Shown: piece by piece, positions 21,000 to 31,614 of the stretch
How positions within the stretch are numbered: position 1 is the stretch's first letter
Layout of the letters: each line of letters begins with the position of its first letter
Translations under genes and position numbers: made by a program
Notes under the pieces: model-generated
Told to the model about the DNA's origin: nothing
Database searches by the model: none
Seen by the model: only the letters and a program-made list of their open reading frames with translations
Assembly: GCA_947359465.1 (NCBI GenBank)
Contig: OX375872.1
Coordinates: 140,689,608 to 140,753,607 of the forward strand
Length of the DNA: 64,000 nt
Reading direction: 5' to 3'
From: Metellina segmentata
Lineage: Eukaryota; Arthropoda; Arachnida; Araneae; Tetragnathidae

Positions 21000-22056
21000 T
21001 TATTTAATCTCACAAGTAAATGCAGGTGGCATAAACTTGGCCAATTGCGTCACAAAATACTTGAAGCTGACGTTTTCCTCTTGTCTAAGTTTCATCCACC
21101 AGGGTATCTTAACTTCTGACAGCAGCTGTATTTTCTTCAGCCAATTAAAAAATCGTATTGCTAGGTCGTCAGGAAGCACATCATCCCAATTCAGTCCCAG
21201 AACCCAGGATTCTTGTAGCATAAATTTCGGAATGATAGTCACTGGGGAAATGAAACCAAGGGGATCAAATATACTCTGTGCCAAGGAGAGTAACTTTCTC
21301 TTAGTAAAACCCAATTGTTCTTTGTTCAGGATAACAATGTTGAAAGATAAAGTGTCTTCTTTCAAATCCCAGTTCAGACCCAGCAAAGGCACGATTTCGG
21401 AGTTATCAAATTGATCGATGACTTCAAGAGAGTTTGACCACCAACCTCTAAGATTAAATTTCCCTGCTGACATAAGTATTTGTGACTCGAGAATAAATTG
21501 CTTGTTGGGAGTCTTTCAAATTGCAGACACAATTATCTACATAGAAAGAATCTTTCAAAGTTCTTGCAGTATCAGAAAGTTTCTCTGGGACTTCCTCAAG
21601 ATGATGATTTAATGTCGCTGCCAGGAGAAACAGACTGCAGTTAATCCCAAAAACAACTCTTCGATGTCTGTAGATCTTACTTTCATTTTCTTCGGTCCTC
21701 CATAAGAATCTCAGATAGTCTCTGTCCTTTTTTCTTATTCCGATTTGAAGGAAAGCATTTTCAATGTCTGATGTGAGTTCAACAGGAAATTGTCGAAAAC
21801 AATTCAAGATAGAAGGAACAAATTCTATTAAATTAGGACCCTTTTCTAAGCATATATTCAGTGAGGGTGATCCTTTCAACCGCATTGAAGTGTTGAACAC
21901 TGGTCTCACTTTGGTGGTCTGGCTACATTCCTTAATCACTGGTCTGTGAGGAATATGGTCTATGTTTGCCTCTGCCGTATCATTGACTACTATGATCCCT
22001 TCCAAATACCACTTGTCAAAAACCTCTTGATATGCTTCAACTTTCTTAGATTTCAA
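21000..22056 (-). pseudogene. BEL/Pao reverse transcriptase
   Basis: Two overlapping minus-strand frames cover the domain. The first (22,056-21,454) has KVRPVFNTSMR, SLNICLEKGPNL, LTSDIENAFLQIGI, RFLWR, VVFGINCSLFLLAATLNHHL and SFYVDN (plus-strand 21,532-21,543), the catalytic YxDD box changed to YVDN. The second (21,473-21,000) has LLGLNWDLKEDTLSF, IFDPLGFISPVTI and ESWVLGLNWDD. This order is that of BEL/Pao reverse transcriptases. The YVDN change and the frameshift at about 21,460 make it non-functional. The frame upstream (22,289-22,062) supplies the segment just before the domain. Confidence 0.9.
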
Positions 22057-22061
22057 TAGCC

Positions 22062-22500
22062 TTATATATAGTAGTATAATATAGTAGAAGCGAGATGTTT
22101 TTCGGTCATTTCTCTGTTGTCGGTAAGACGGGAAGATTCCAAGATATACGGCAAAGCAACTTCGTATCTGCCTTCTTCATCAATCTTTAGTGTGCTTCGT
22201 AAATACTCCAAAGTCTCTAGGTGAATTTCAGACTTCTTTCTAGACTGCAGGATCTGTAATTCCGATTGCTTCCAATTTCCATAAGTCACTTATTGTGCCC
22301 TCTTTACTTAGTAAGCATTAATCATTTGGCAATTTTCCGATTAGTGTCCAACCAAGCAACGTTTCAATTGCTGTTATTCCACAAGACAAAGTGGTCTATT
22401 TTTGTCAGAAGTTTACCAGCAATATCAGCTCCAATAAGTGAATAGTGGGTGATGAACAAGATGATAAACATTCTTTGATCAGAAAGCTTAATTCCGTTAT
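22062..22500 (-). pseudogene. BEL/Pao protease-RT linker region
   Basis: Minus-strand frames contain IKLSDQ, LIGADIAGKLLTK (about 22,440-22,400), then a 75-codon frame with RYEVALPYI. The LIGAD-x-x-GKLL string and the RYxVALPW-like string are usual between the aspartic protease and reverse transcriptase of BEL/Pao elements. It has stops near 22,510 and 22,290. Confidence 0.7.
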
Positions 22501-22516
22501 CTTCTAATTCCTTTGA

Positions 22517-22894
22517 CTAGAAGCCTGTTTTCACCGGAGGAATTTCTGAGCAAATATTTTCTCGGTCAAGAACACTGAAATTGCAAAGGTAACTTTTGTC
22601 AACATCACTGACAAAAATCCTATACTCTTGATGTTCTTGTTGGTATTTTACCCCTCCAAACAAATTGTGAATCAGGGTGTTCTCACAAACAGAAGAATAT
22701 TTCAGCTTCGAAACAGCTTCTTTCGTTATGTAAGATTTTTGACTTCTGATGTCTATCAGTGCTCTAACTGCAAGGTCTTTGTTTTCCTCTCGAAGCATCA
22801 CAACCAGAATTTGGAGTAAAGCGCTTCTAGAACAAATTGTGTTAGATAATGTGTTTGACTGTTCGGCAGACTTATCACTGGTTTCAATACTCAA
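22517..22894 (-). pseudogene. BEL/Pao aspartic protease region
   Basis: A 125-codon minus-strand frame includes RSALLQILVVMLRE, LAVRALIDIRSQKSYITKEA and HNLFGGV. The family has a catalytic D-T/S-G triplet in R-A-L-I-D-x-G-S-Q-x-S-Y-I. Here it reads DIRS, so the glycine is replaced by arginine and activity is unlikely. It lies directly downstream (in element orientation) of the zinc-knuckle array. Confidence 0.8.
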
Positions 22895-24823
22895 TTCGAA
22901 TATAGGTATTTAAGTAAGACTCCAAAGAATTTATATTTGGAAGCAGCACTGCTTTCTTTGAATTGAAAGATATACCAGTTCCTATGTCAGGGCACATAAC
23001 AAGATGATGTCTTTTGTCACAGTGTGCACACTTCACATAAACTCTGCATTGCTTTTCCACGTGACCACGCCAGAGACATATGTAACAACAGCCTTGTTTC
23101 TTCAATCGAGTTGTTCGTTCAATCCGAATCGGAATTGCGAGCAAAACTAGTATTTCAATTCATGGTTCCCTCTATCACAGAATACACATTTTAAAGTAGG
23201 AGAACTTTGATTTCCCGAAAATAGTCCTGCAGCCATTGGCAAATCTAGTTTTGGTTTGATGGCTTTCAATACTCAATTCTAATATAGGTATTTAAGTAAG
23301 AAATTACTCCAAAGAATTTATATTTGGAAGCAGCACTGCTTTCTTTGAATTCAAAGATATACCAGTTCCTATGTCAGGGCACATAACAAGATGATGTCTT
23401 TTGTCACAGTGTGCACACTTCACATAAACTCTGCATTGCTTTTCCACGTGACCACGCCAGAGACATATGTAACAACAGCCTTGTTTCTTCAATCGAGTTG
23501 TTCGTTCAATCCAAATCGGAATTGCGAGCAAAATTAGTATTTCAATTCATGGTTCCCTCTATCACAGAATACACATTTTAAAGTAGGAGTAGAACTTTGA
23601 TTTCCCGAAAATAGTCCTGCAGCCATTGGCAAATCTAGTTTTGGTTTGATGGCTTTCAATACTCAATTCGAATATAGGTATTTAAATAAGAAATCACTCC
23701 AAAGAATTTATATTTGGAAGCAGCACTGCTTTCTTTGAATTGAAAGATATACCAGTTCCTATGTCAGGGCACATAACAAGATGATGTCTTTTGTCACAGT
23801 GTGCACACTTCACATAAATTCTGCATTGCTTTTCCACTTGACCACGCCAGAGACATCTGTAACAACAGCCTTGTTTCTTCAATCGAGTTGTTCGTTCAAT
23901 CCAAATCGGAATTGCGAGCAAAAATAGTATTTCAATTCATGGTTCCCTCTATCACAGAATACACATTTTAAAGTAGGAGTAGAACTTTGATTTCCCGAAA
24001 ATAGTCCTGCAGCCATTGGCAAATCTAGTTTTGGTTTGATGGCTTTCAATACTCAATTCTAATATAGGTATTTAAGTAAGAAATTACTCCAAAGAATTTA
24101 TATTTGGAAGCAGCACTGCTTTCTTTGAATTGAAAGATATACCAGTTCCTATGTCAGGGCACATAACAAGATGATGTCTTTTGTCACAGTGTGCGCACTT
24201 CACATAAACTCTGCATTGCTTTTCCACATGACCACGCCAGATACATCTGTAACAACAGCCTTGTTTCTTCAATCGAGTTGTTCGTTCAATCCAAATCGGA
24301 ATTGCGAGCAAAACTAGTATTTCAATTCATGGTTCCCTCTATCACAGAATACACATTTTAAAGTAGGAGAACTTTGATTTCCCGAAAATAGTCCTGCAGC
24401 CATTGGCAAATCTAGTTTTGGTTTGATGGCTTTCAATACTCAATTCTAATATAGGTATTTAAGTAAGAAATTACTCCAAAGAATTTATATTTGGAAGCAG
24501 CACTGCTTTCTTTGAATTGAAAGATATACCAGTTCCTATGTCAGGGCACATAACAAGATGATGTCTTTTGTCACAGTGTGCACACTTCACATAAACTCTG
24601 CATTGCTTTTCCACGTGACCACGCCAGAGACATATGTAACAACAGCCTTGTTTCTTCAATCGAGTTGTTCGTTCAATCCAAATCGGAATTGCGAGCAAAA
24701 CTAGTATTTCAATTCATGGTTCCCTTTATCACAGAATACACATTTTAAAGTAGGAGTAGAACTTTGATTTCCCGAAAATAGTCCTGCAGCCATTGGCAAA
24801 TCTAGTTTTGGTTTGATGGCTTT
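22886..24823 (-). repeat. Five tandem ~390-bp copies of a BEL gag zinc-knuckle block
   Basis: A block encoding CCYICLWRGHVEKQC and CAHCDKRHHLVMC (two retroviral-type zinc knuckles), preceded by a CVFCDKGNHEL half-knuckle, is repeated head to tail. Markers such as AAAGAATTTATATTTGG recur at about 22,925, 23,311, 23,701, 24,091 and 24,478 (steps 390, 390, 390, 387). The copies differ at a handful of positions (for example R/W in IPIxIERTTRL, I/R in CCYxC). Each copy has stops between knuckle and half-knuckle, so no continuous five-fold protein is encoded. This is gag C-terminal sequence amplified after insertion or in a defective element. Confidence 0.92.
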
Positions 24824-24829
24824 CGTACT

Positions 24830-25070
24830 TTCCTACAAAGAGAATCCATTCAGGTAGATTAAGAATTCCTGAAGAGCCTATATACCTAAGTTATTGAAAA
24901 ATTTCGTATATGACTTGCACTCTGCCTTTTCGTTACGTTTTAGCTGCTCCGTCCTTTTTACTATCTCTAATATTTTTATTTGAACACATATAAAATATCT
25001 TGAAAAAAATTGGAATGTCTTACCTTGATAGTAGTCTTTGGTGAGTCACTGCCCACCTGAGGGTGCCAGA
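24830..25070 (-). other. BEL leader / remnant gag region with primer-binding-like site
   Basis: On the minus strand, the LTR end (...ATATTCA, 25,072-25,080) is followed by AAATCTGGCACCCTCAGG, an 18-base string with the TGGCACC look of LTR-retrotransposon primer-binding sites. A short leader follows, then degenerate gag. The leader string ACCTTGATAGTAGTCTT (+ strand) is present here (about 25,023) and again at about 26,021, showing that the LTR-leader junction was duplicated. Confidence 0.5.
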
Positions 25071-25071
25071 T

Positions 25072-25990
25072 TTTGAATATTGTGGTAAGGTAGACTGCTA
25101 AATGTGAATCCAACAAAGGCACACAACACACATTCATGTCAATAAGTGAAATTAGACTCAATTTAGTTTAACTAAACAGATTTAATAAAGTAATAAAATT
25201 ATTGATCTACATTTCCAATTGATTGCAATAAAGGAGCACCAAAAGAACAGGCCCCTTTTTCGACTTGTTACCAGCGTGAAAACTTAAAAGAGTCTGACAA
25301 AGAATGGCAGAGAACCACTGCTAAATGTGAATCCAACAAAGGTACACAACACACATTCATGTCAATAAGTGAAAAAAGACTCGATTTAGTTTAAATAATC
25401 AAGTTTAAAAAAGTTATAAAATTTTTTTTCTACATTTCCTATCGATTACAATGATGGAGTGCCAAAGGAACAGGCCTCTTTTTTCAACTTGTTACCACCG
25501 TGAAAACTTAAAAGAGTCTGACAAAGAATGGCAGAGAACCACTACTAAATGTGAATCCAACAAAGGCACACAACACACATTCATGTCAATAAGTGAAAAT
25601 AGACTCAATTTTGTTTAACTAAACAAATTTAATAAAGTTACAAAATTATTGATCTACATTTCCAATCGATTACAATAAAGGAGCACCAAAAGAACAGACC
25701 CCTTTTTCGACTTGTTACCAGCATGAAAACTTAAAGAGTCTGACAAAGAATGAAAGAGATCCACTGTTAAATGTGAATCCAACAAAGGTACACAACACAC
25801 ATTCATGTCAATAAGTGAAAATAGACTCAATTTAGTTTAACTAAACAAATTTATTAAAGTTATAAAATTATTGATCCGCTTTTCCAATCGATTACAATAA
25901 AGGAGTGCCAAAGGAACAGGCCCCTTTTCTCGACTTGTTACCAGCGTGAAAACTTAAAAGAGTCTGACAAAGAATGGTGTAGAAACACAT
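25072..25990 (-). repeat. Four tandem ~222-bp partial BEL LTR units
   Basis: The marker CTAAATGTGAATCCAACAAA recurs at about 25,098, 25,318, 25,541 (CTACTAAATG variant) and 25,763, steps of about 220-223. Each unit covers the same internal part of the LTR, ending with GTCTGACAAAGAATGG. A partial LTR start and the leader then intervene before the complete LTR at 26,072. Copies diverge by several percent. Confidence 0.85.
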
Positions 25991-26071
25991 CGTCATATTT
26001 TCTACGCATCAGCATTTTTACCTTGATAGTAGTCTTCGGTGAGTCACTGCCCACCCAGGGGTGCCAGATTT

Positions 26072-26398
26072 TGAATATCGTGGTAAGGTAGACTGCTAAA
26101 TGTTAATCCAACAAAGGCACACAACACACATTCATGTCAATAAGTGAAAATAGACTCAATTTAGTTTAACTAAACAAATTTATTAAAGTTATAAAATTAT
26201 TGATCCACATTTCCAATCGATTACAATAAAGGAGTGCCAAAGGAACAGGCCCCTTTTCTCGACTTGTTACCAGCATGAAAACTTAAAAGAGTCTGACAAA
26301 GAATGGTGTAGAAACACGTTGTCATATTTTCTATGCATCAGCATTTTTGGTGGCTGATGCAATAAACATGGGTGTCACGCCCACTCACTTTTCCAACA
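26072..26398 (-). repeat. BEL/Pao 5' LTR (complete copy)
   Basis: On the minus strand it starts TGTTGGAAAAGTG (26,398) and ends ...ATATTCA (26,072), followed by CTGGCACCC. Length is 327 bp, and it contains AATAAA. The same LTR, interrupted by Copia, occupies 30,074-30,359 plus 35,439-35,483. Comparison of the two defines the uninterrupted target GGCTGATGCAATAA at about 26,351. Confidence 0.75.
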
Positions 26399-26600
26399 CT
26401 TTCAAAAGTGACATCAAAATATCAGTTATTGAATGGCAAATTCAATTTTGTTCAATTCAATAATATGAAATAACAGTGATACAGTCATGTCCTGTGAGCA
26501 GCTTGAAGTGCCCTATTGCTGTACTTCTATGCAAGTCTAGCTTTGGTTTGTTCCATGAGGATATGCTTCCAAGCCTCATCCCTATTAAGAGAGAGGATAT

Positions 26601-26843
26601 TTAATGCTGGGAGAGAGAGTTGGAGATGCGCTTTATGAAGATGTTGCCCCATAAAACCTCTGCCAGACCTGAGTATCTGTCTGGGCTAGAATTGCTGATT
26701 TCAGTAAAAGAAATTTGTGATGGTAAAAGGGTGGGAGAGCCTATTTTCCTGTAAATGGTCTCATTTACCATCGTTACTTGCGAGCCACTATCAAACATGG
26801 CAGTTAGAGCATGGCAGGAATCCAGCAGCTCCATAATTAGCAT
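26601..26843 (-). pseudogene. Retroviral-type aspartic protease fragment (gypsy-like)
   Basis: An 80-codon minus-strand frame includes TAMFDSGSQVTMVNETIYRK. D-S-G-S-Q followed by a short hydrophobic stretch is a retropepsin active-site signature, as in Ty3/gypsy Pol. It differs from the BEL protease at 22.5-22.9 kb. It lies just downstream (element sense) of a gag-like frame and is cut near 26,600. The BEL LTR starts 200 bp away. Confidence 0.6.
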
Positions 26844-27256
26844 GAAACCTTAGAAATTGCTGGCGTAGAATTAAGTTTACAGTCCACTTTTGTATCATAT
26901 TTTTGCATTTCATATTTGAGATGAGCTAAATTTTCTGAAAAGAATTTGCTTTGGCAATATACATTGAACATTTTTTCATACGTTTCAATTTTGTCTTTAA
27001 ATTTATCATATTTTTTTATAGTCGCTTCAAGGGATATATCTAATTTTAAAGGCGTCAGCTGTCTCAGGAGATTTTGGTTTGATCAGCCTACTGAATCGTC
27101 AAAAACGAGTTCATTCGAAAGTTTAACAGCTTTAGTAGTTCCATTTTTGATTGATTTCGAAATATGAAGAATCTTATTCAATGTTGACATTTTGAAACTG
27201 AAAGTTGTTTTGATCTCACTGATATTAGGCACTCTTACGAATCCTTCCAAATTCAT
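26844..27256 (-). pseudogene. Gag-like coiled-coil ORF upstream of the protease fragment
   Basis: From an ATG at 27,256 (minus) a frame reads MNLEGFVRVPNISEIKTTF and, after one in-frame TGA near 27,090 (VFDDSVG-stop), continues NLLRQLTPLKLDIS, YDKFKDKIETYEKMF, NVYCQSKFF and LKYEMQKYD to a TAA at about 26,844. The charged, heptad-like middle suggests a coiled coil. Its position directly ahead of the retropepsin fragment suggests Gag of the same decayed element. I do not recognise the family from its own motifs. Confidence 0.45.
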
Positions 27257-27259
27257 TTA

Positions 27260-29790
27260 TATTTTTTTTTGAGTAACATAGCCATAATATGCTTGTTATC
27301 TTCAAATGTCTTGATTGCTGAGCAATAAACTGTATTATCTCAAACAGCAATAGAGTTAGCAAGCAAGCTACCCAATCTTTTACCTTTGCATCTGTATATA
27401 AATTTATTCAAATATTTCATACTTAACTAATTTCCGACCAGCTTAAATATGACTTTGGATAATACCTAATCATTAACAATGACAGAGGCAATTATAGGAA
27501 GTTACATTAACATATAAGAGCACTAGTGCTTTCACCACTATTTGTAGGTCTGGTCTTTGATATGCATGACAGCAGAACTCTCATTAAGTCACTGCTCATT
27601 TTACCACTGGGAGTTTAAAACTATACGAAGCTACATCCACACAAAAGAGAAATAGTGCTACCACCTCTGTTGGTCTTATACATGCTTCTTGACTGCACAC
27701 CTCACAATGAATTAATACTCTAGATATCCACTCCCTGGGAGTTTTCCCCCTCTGATTTTGAGTGTCAGGACACATCTTTTAATGATTACATTGATTAAAA
27801 TTTAAATTATTTAATTAAAAGCAAGATTGTCTTGATTGATTTTTATTGGATTTTCTTTTACATTGGAAGAGAGAGAGAGAGTAACAAGATACAATTTAGT
27901 TTCTACACCAGTCTAAAGTTTTTTATAACTATTTTCCTTTGATTTCTGAGTTTTTTTTACCACATCTAGCATTGTCTAGAATTGTCTTTTCTAAAAGAGC
28001 AAAAAATCCCTTTTCTTTTGGATTTTAAATTGTGTTATGTATTGAAAAACTTCTCGTGTTTGCAGACAGCTTTCTGAAAAGATTATTAGTTTTGTATTTT
28101 ATTTGAACGAAGAGACAGTAAAGGAGGATTGTTTTCTGCTGATTCATTTCCTCATGTGTATTCTCTCCTGCCAATTGGGCATTAAAGTGTCTCTCTTCAA
28201 CATTCAAAGCATTTATAAGATATAATTTTTTTTTATAACCGTGCAAATAAAATATTTGGTCAAAGTGAGACAATGCTACACAATTCAAGTTTTCCTGAAA
28301 TTGGAACTCAAATATACATGCAAATGCTCTTATATATGTCTAGATTGGGAGCTTCTAACATCTGAAAGTCAATTTTACTAGGATGTCTTTCCCTTCAACT
28401 CCTGTAATATATGCTGAACTCTATTTTTGCTTCACTTTCATCTAACTTAAAAATTGATAACCTCTCATTGACAAGAGTATGAAACCTCTGAGCATCATGA
28501 TATTTCTGAGTAGATTTTTTACCCCAGAGTAAGCATGACCAAATAACCTCACTTGTTAGAAAGACACCAGAAAGGAATTCTAATGGCCAAGAAGTCTAAA
28601 ACTGGTTTGAAGTCATGTCTGAAATTGCATGATGGAATAATGCACACTTGAGGCTGGGTTGATGAAAACATGATTTTATTTGAATTTAGAGATTAGGTGA
28701 GGATTGTTATTAATTTTTTCTGCAAAACCTTCAACTTCAAAGACGCAATTTAGTTTCTACAAACATGGGAAAAAAATTGTTTTCAGGAGATGGGAGAGAG
28801 AGGTTGCATACAATCAAGTTTTTTCTTAGAATTTGAACTAGATCTCAAACACAAGTACTCCTACAAATATATCTTGAATGAGAATTTCCACAGTAGGGAG
28901 CCGATTTTACTCTATTTTTATTGGTTTCACATTCAACTAAGATAGGAATGAAAAACCATCATATTTGTGAAATAATGATTAGTTTTTGTTAGTTAAATGA
29001 GGAGGTTAGGGTTCAATTACTGCAGTTGATTTTTTTCTGTAGGGCGATTTTCAACTTTCAAAGACCCATTAACAGGCAATTCTTTCTAACTTTATCTACA
29101 TAATATTCTTAACGTTTCCCTTTTCCTCAAGGCAAGCAGTTTAATGTGTTATGACACATACAAAAGGCAATATTTAAAGGCTGAATTAATGCTTGTTAAA
29201 TTCTAGGGTGTTGTGATTTATATAGCAAAAAATGTACTTAAAGCTGAAACAAAACCAACCAATAATTAAATTTGCAATGATTGAGCAGCTCTGCTTACAC
29301 CATGATTTTAAGATGGATCCTAAATTGTGTAATATGGTCTTAGTTCTGGTTCTTAAAAGCTAAAAGTTTGGAATCATTGTCTGCAACAAAAGTATTTACT
29401 CTCCTTGTTCATTATATTTTCCTTTTTATTACCTATATAACTGTCTATACAATGTATTGAAAAGTGCAAAAAAAGTTTTTATTTAAGAACTTTACTCAAA
29501 TGATTGAAGGACAGTAATTTAATTGTGACATTAGCTTAAAATGGGTCCTGTCTCTCTGAATTATTTTACTTTGAAAGATATGTGATATTTATGTTTATGC
29601 TCTATGTTACTTGTGTTTCTTTTTACTGTTTATAAAAATTGATTGATTTAAATGCTTTTCTGTTTGTATTATCATTATTGTTTGATATTTTGGATAAAAG
29701 TTAAACGAATACATCAAATGTTTGATGCTTTTACTAAAGCAGTATTGCAATTTTGTTTTGTTTATATAACCAGATTGTGTGATTTCCTTG
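27260..29790. other. AT-rich non-coding stretch, no feature recognised
   Basis: I found no coding, RNA or transposon-terminus signal in these 2.5 kb. A short GAGAGAGAGAGAG run lies near 27,870. The 87-codon frame at 28,025-28,288 has no recognised motif. Confidence 0.5.
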
Positions 29791-29792
29791 TT

Positions 29793-29947
29793 GAACTATG
29801 AAAGTCATACTAAGCCATTTATCAGGGCTGCCACAGGTCACTAAAAAGTGTCTTTAATATTATTTTTCAACCTTAGCGACCTGAACTATGAAAATCATAC
29901 TATGCCATTTATCAGGGTTGCCACAGGTCACTAAAAAGTGTCTTTAA
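29793..29947. repeat. 91-bp tandem duplication carrying a hAT-like terminus
   Basis: The block GAACTATGAAARTCATACT...CAGGGYTGCCACAGGT, with CACTAAAAAGTGTCTTTA after it, occurs twice, starting at about 29,793 and 29,884. It contains the CAGGGCTGCCACAGG terminal string seen with other subterminal sequence at 1.8, 43.0 and 56.2 kb. The CACTAAAAAGTG core is itself a palindrome. Confidence 0.75.
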
Positions 29948-30359
29948 CCCGCCATTATTCGCTCTCATTTTTGTAATGTGAGTAGGTGTGCCGGTCTTTT
30001 CGACCAAACAATTTATCAGATAGGAACTATTTCTGAAATAACCAAACACTTCTATGGATTTGGTAAGGATTGATTGTTTAGGTAAGGTAGACTGCTTAAT
30101 GTTAATTCCAACAAAGGCACACAACACACATTCATGTCAATAAGTGAAAATACACTCAATTTAATTTAACTAAACAAATTTAATAAAGTTATAAAATTAT
30201 TGATATATACATTTCTAATTAATTACAATAAAGGAGTGCCGAAGGATCAGGCCCCTTTTTGGACGTGTTACCAACGGGAAATCTCAAGAGTCTGACAAAG
30301 AATGGCTTAGAACCACGTCATTATACTTTCTGCGCATCACCATTTTTGGTGGCTGGTGC

Positions 30360-30556
30360 TGTTTTAATAATTCTCTAAGCGAAGTTGTTTAGTAGAAGTA
30401 ATCTAACGTTACTTTATTGAAAAAGAAAATAGCAAAAGACAGAGAACATGATTAAAAGTGAAAAGAAAAACATGAGCTTCTTAAAAGATAGAACTAATAC
30501 AAAGAAGTTACAGTTATAACAAAACACGTTAACATTTAGAATAACTAGTTACAACA
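30360..30556 (-). repeat. Copia 3' LTR
   Basis: This 197-bp LTR starts TGTTGTAACTAG on the minus strand and ends TTATTAAAACA. The polypurine tract lies immediately upstream of it in element orientation. Confidence 0.88.
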
Positions 30557-30586
30557 CTTTCCCTTGTTAGTTGGATTTTTGATTGA

Positions 30587-31508
30587 TTAATTCCTAAGTC
30601 CCATTTGATGACACAAGATCAATAACCGAGGCTTGGTTAATGGCTTGGTCATGATATAAGCAAGTTGTCTTTCGGTTGACACTTTTTCAATGTGCAGCTT
30701 GCCTTCCATCACTTTTTCACTAATAACGAAATGCTTGATCTCGATATGTTTGGTCCTTCGAATGATATTCCCTATTGTGAGCAAGCTTTACAGCTGCTTG
30801 ATTGTCTACTTGAAGTGAGGGCACTTCTTTCAGGTTCACTATTCCCTGATACAGTCTTGTAAGCCAAAGGACTTCTTTGACTGCCTCAGATGCTGCCACA
30901 ACTTCCGCCTCTGTGGTTGAAGTGGCTACAATAGATTGTCTCTGACTATGCCAAGAAATTGCACCTCCGGTGTATACCATTAATGAACCAGATGTTGATC
31001 TCTCTGTATTAGAACATCCACCGAAATCTGCATCACTGTAGCATTCCAGCTCTACTTGTACCAGTTGAATGGTAAGTGATTGTCAGATTAGTTGGATTTG
31101 CTATGTAGCGGAACACTCTCTTTACTCTCACAACATCCTCTGTAGATGGATTTTCTTGTGACCTGGATAGAACCCCCACACTGTAAGCTATATCTGGCCT
31201 TGTTCCCACCATCAGATACATTGAGGCACCAACCGCCTGATGATATGGAAAGTTCGGTCTTTTGGTGTCCTCTGGTTTCTGGAACCTTGATTCCTTCAGC
31301 ATGGGAGTTAGTGCAGATTTGCACCCTTCAAATCCAAACCACTGGAGGATTTTTCTGGCATATCCTTTCTGACTAATTTCAATATAGCCATCTTTGTGAC
31401 ATTCAATTTCAAGTCCCAGAAAGCAGGAAACTTCTCCAATGCACATCTTAAATCTAGTTTTTAGTTCTTCAAGGAATACATCCAAGCAACCAGTCCATCG
31501 TCAACATA
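30587..31508 (-). pseudogene. Copia reverse transcriptase C-terminal part and RNase H
   Basis: The YVDD catalytic box is at plus-strand 31,497-31,508. A shifted frame (31,485-31,033) then gives LKTRFKMCIGEVSCFLGLEI, ISQKGYARKIL, PYHQAVGASMYLMVGTRPDI and RIANPTNLT-like sequence, the thumb/connection of Copia. RNase H follows (30,980-30,720) with GAISWHSQRQSIVATSTTEA and LQVDNQAAVKLAHN. A last shifted frame (30,784-30,587) has KHIEIKHFVI, STERQLAYIMTKPLTKP and the terminal stop. At least two frameshifts separate these blocks. Confidence 0.9.
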
Positions 31509-31614
31509 TAACACTGAGCACTTTACTACCGTTCTTTTCTCTAATATGTAAACACGGGTCAGCATCACTTGCTTTAAAACCAAGTTTAAAAAAAATCTAG
31601 CCAAAACACGTGTT

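Larger units (their letters stand above)
18350..26398 (-). mobile_element. Degenerate BEL/Pao LTR retrotransposon
   Basis: Reading from 26,398 downwards on the minus strand, the order is 5' LTR (TGTTGGAAAAG...), a primer-binding-like CTGGCACCC string, tandemly duplicated gag zinc knuckles, aspartic protease, reverse transcriptase, RNase H/connection region, integrase core, and integrase C-terminus. This is the BEL/Pao order, and WWxGP/NPADLPSRG/KxWWEGP-type strings fix the family. Many frameshifts and stops, a missing gag N-terminus, an inserted solo LTR and no visible 3' LTR show that it is inactive. Confidence 0.88.

Noticed and set aside
20992..21414. 140-codon + strand frame
   Set aside because: It is an antisense shadow of the BEL reverse transcriptase frame.
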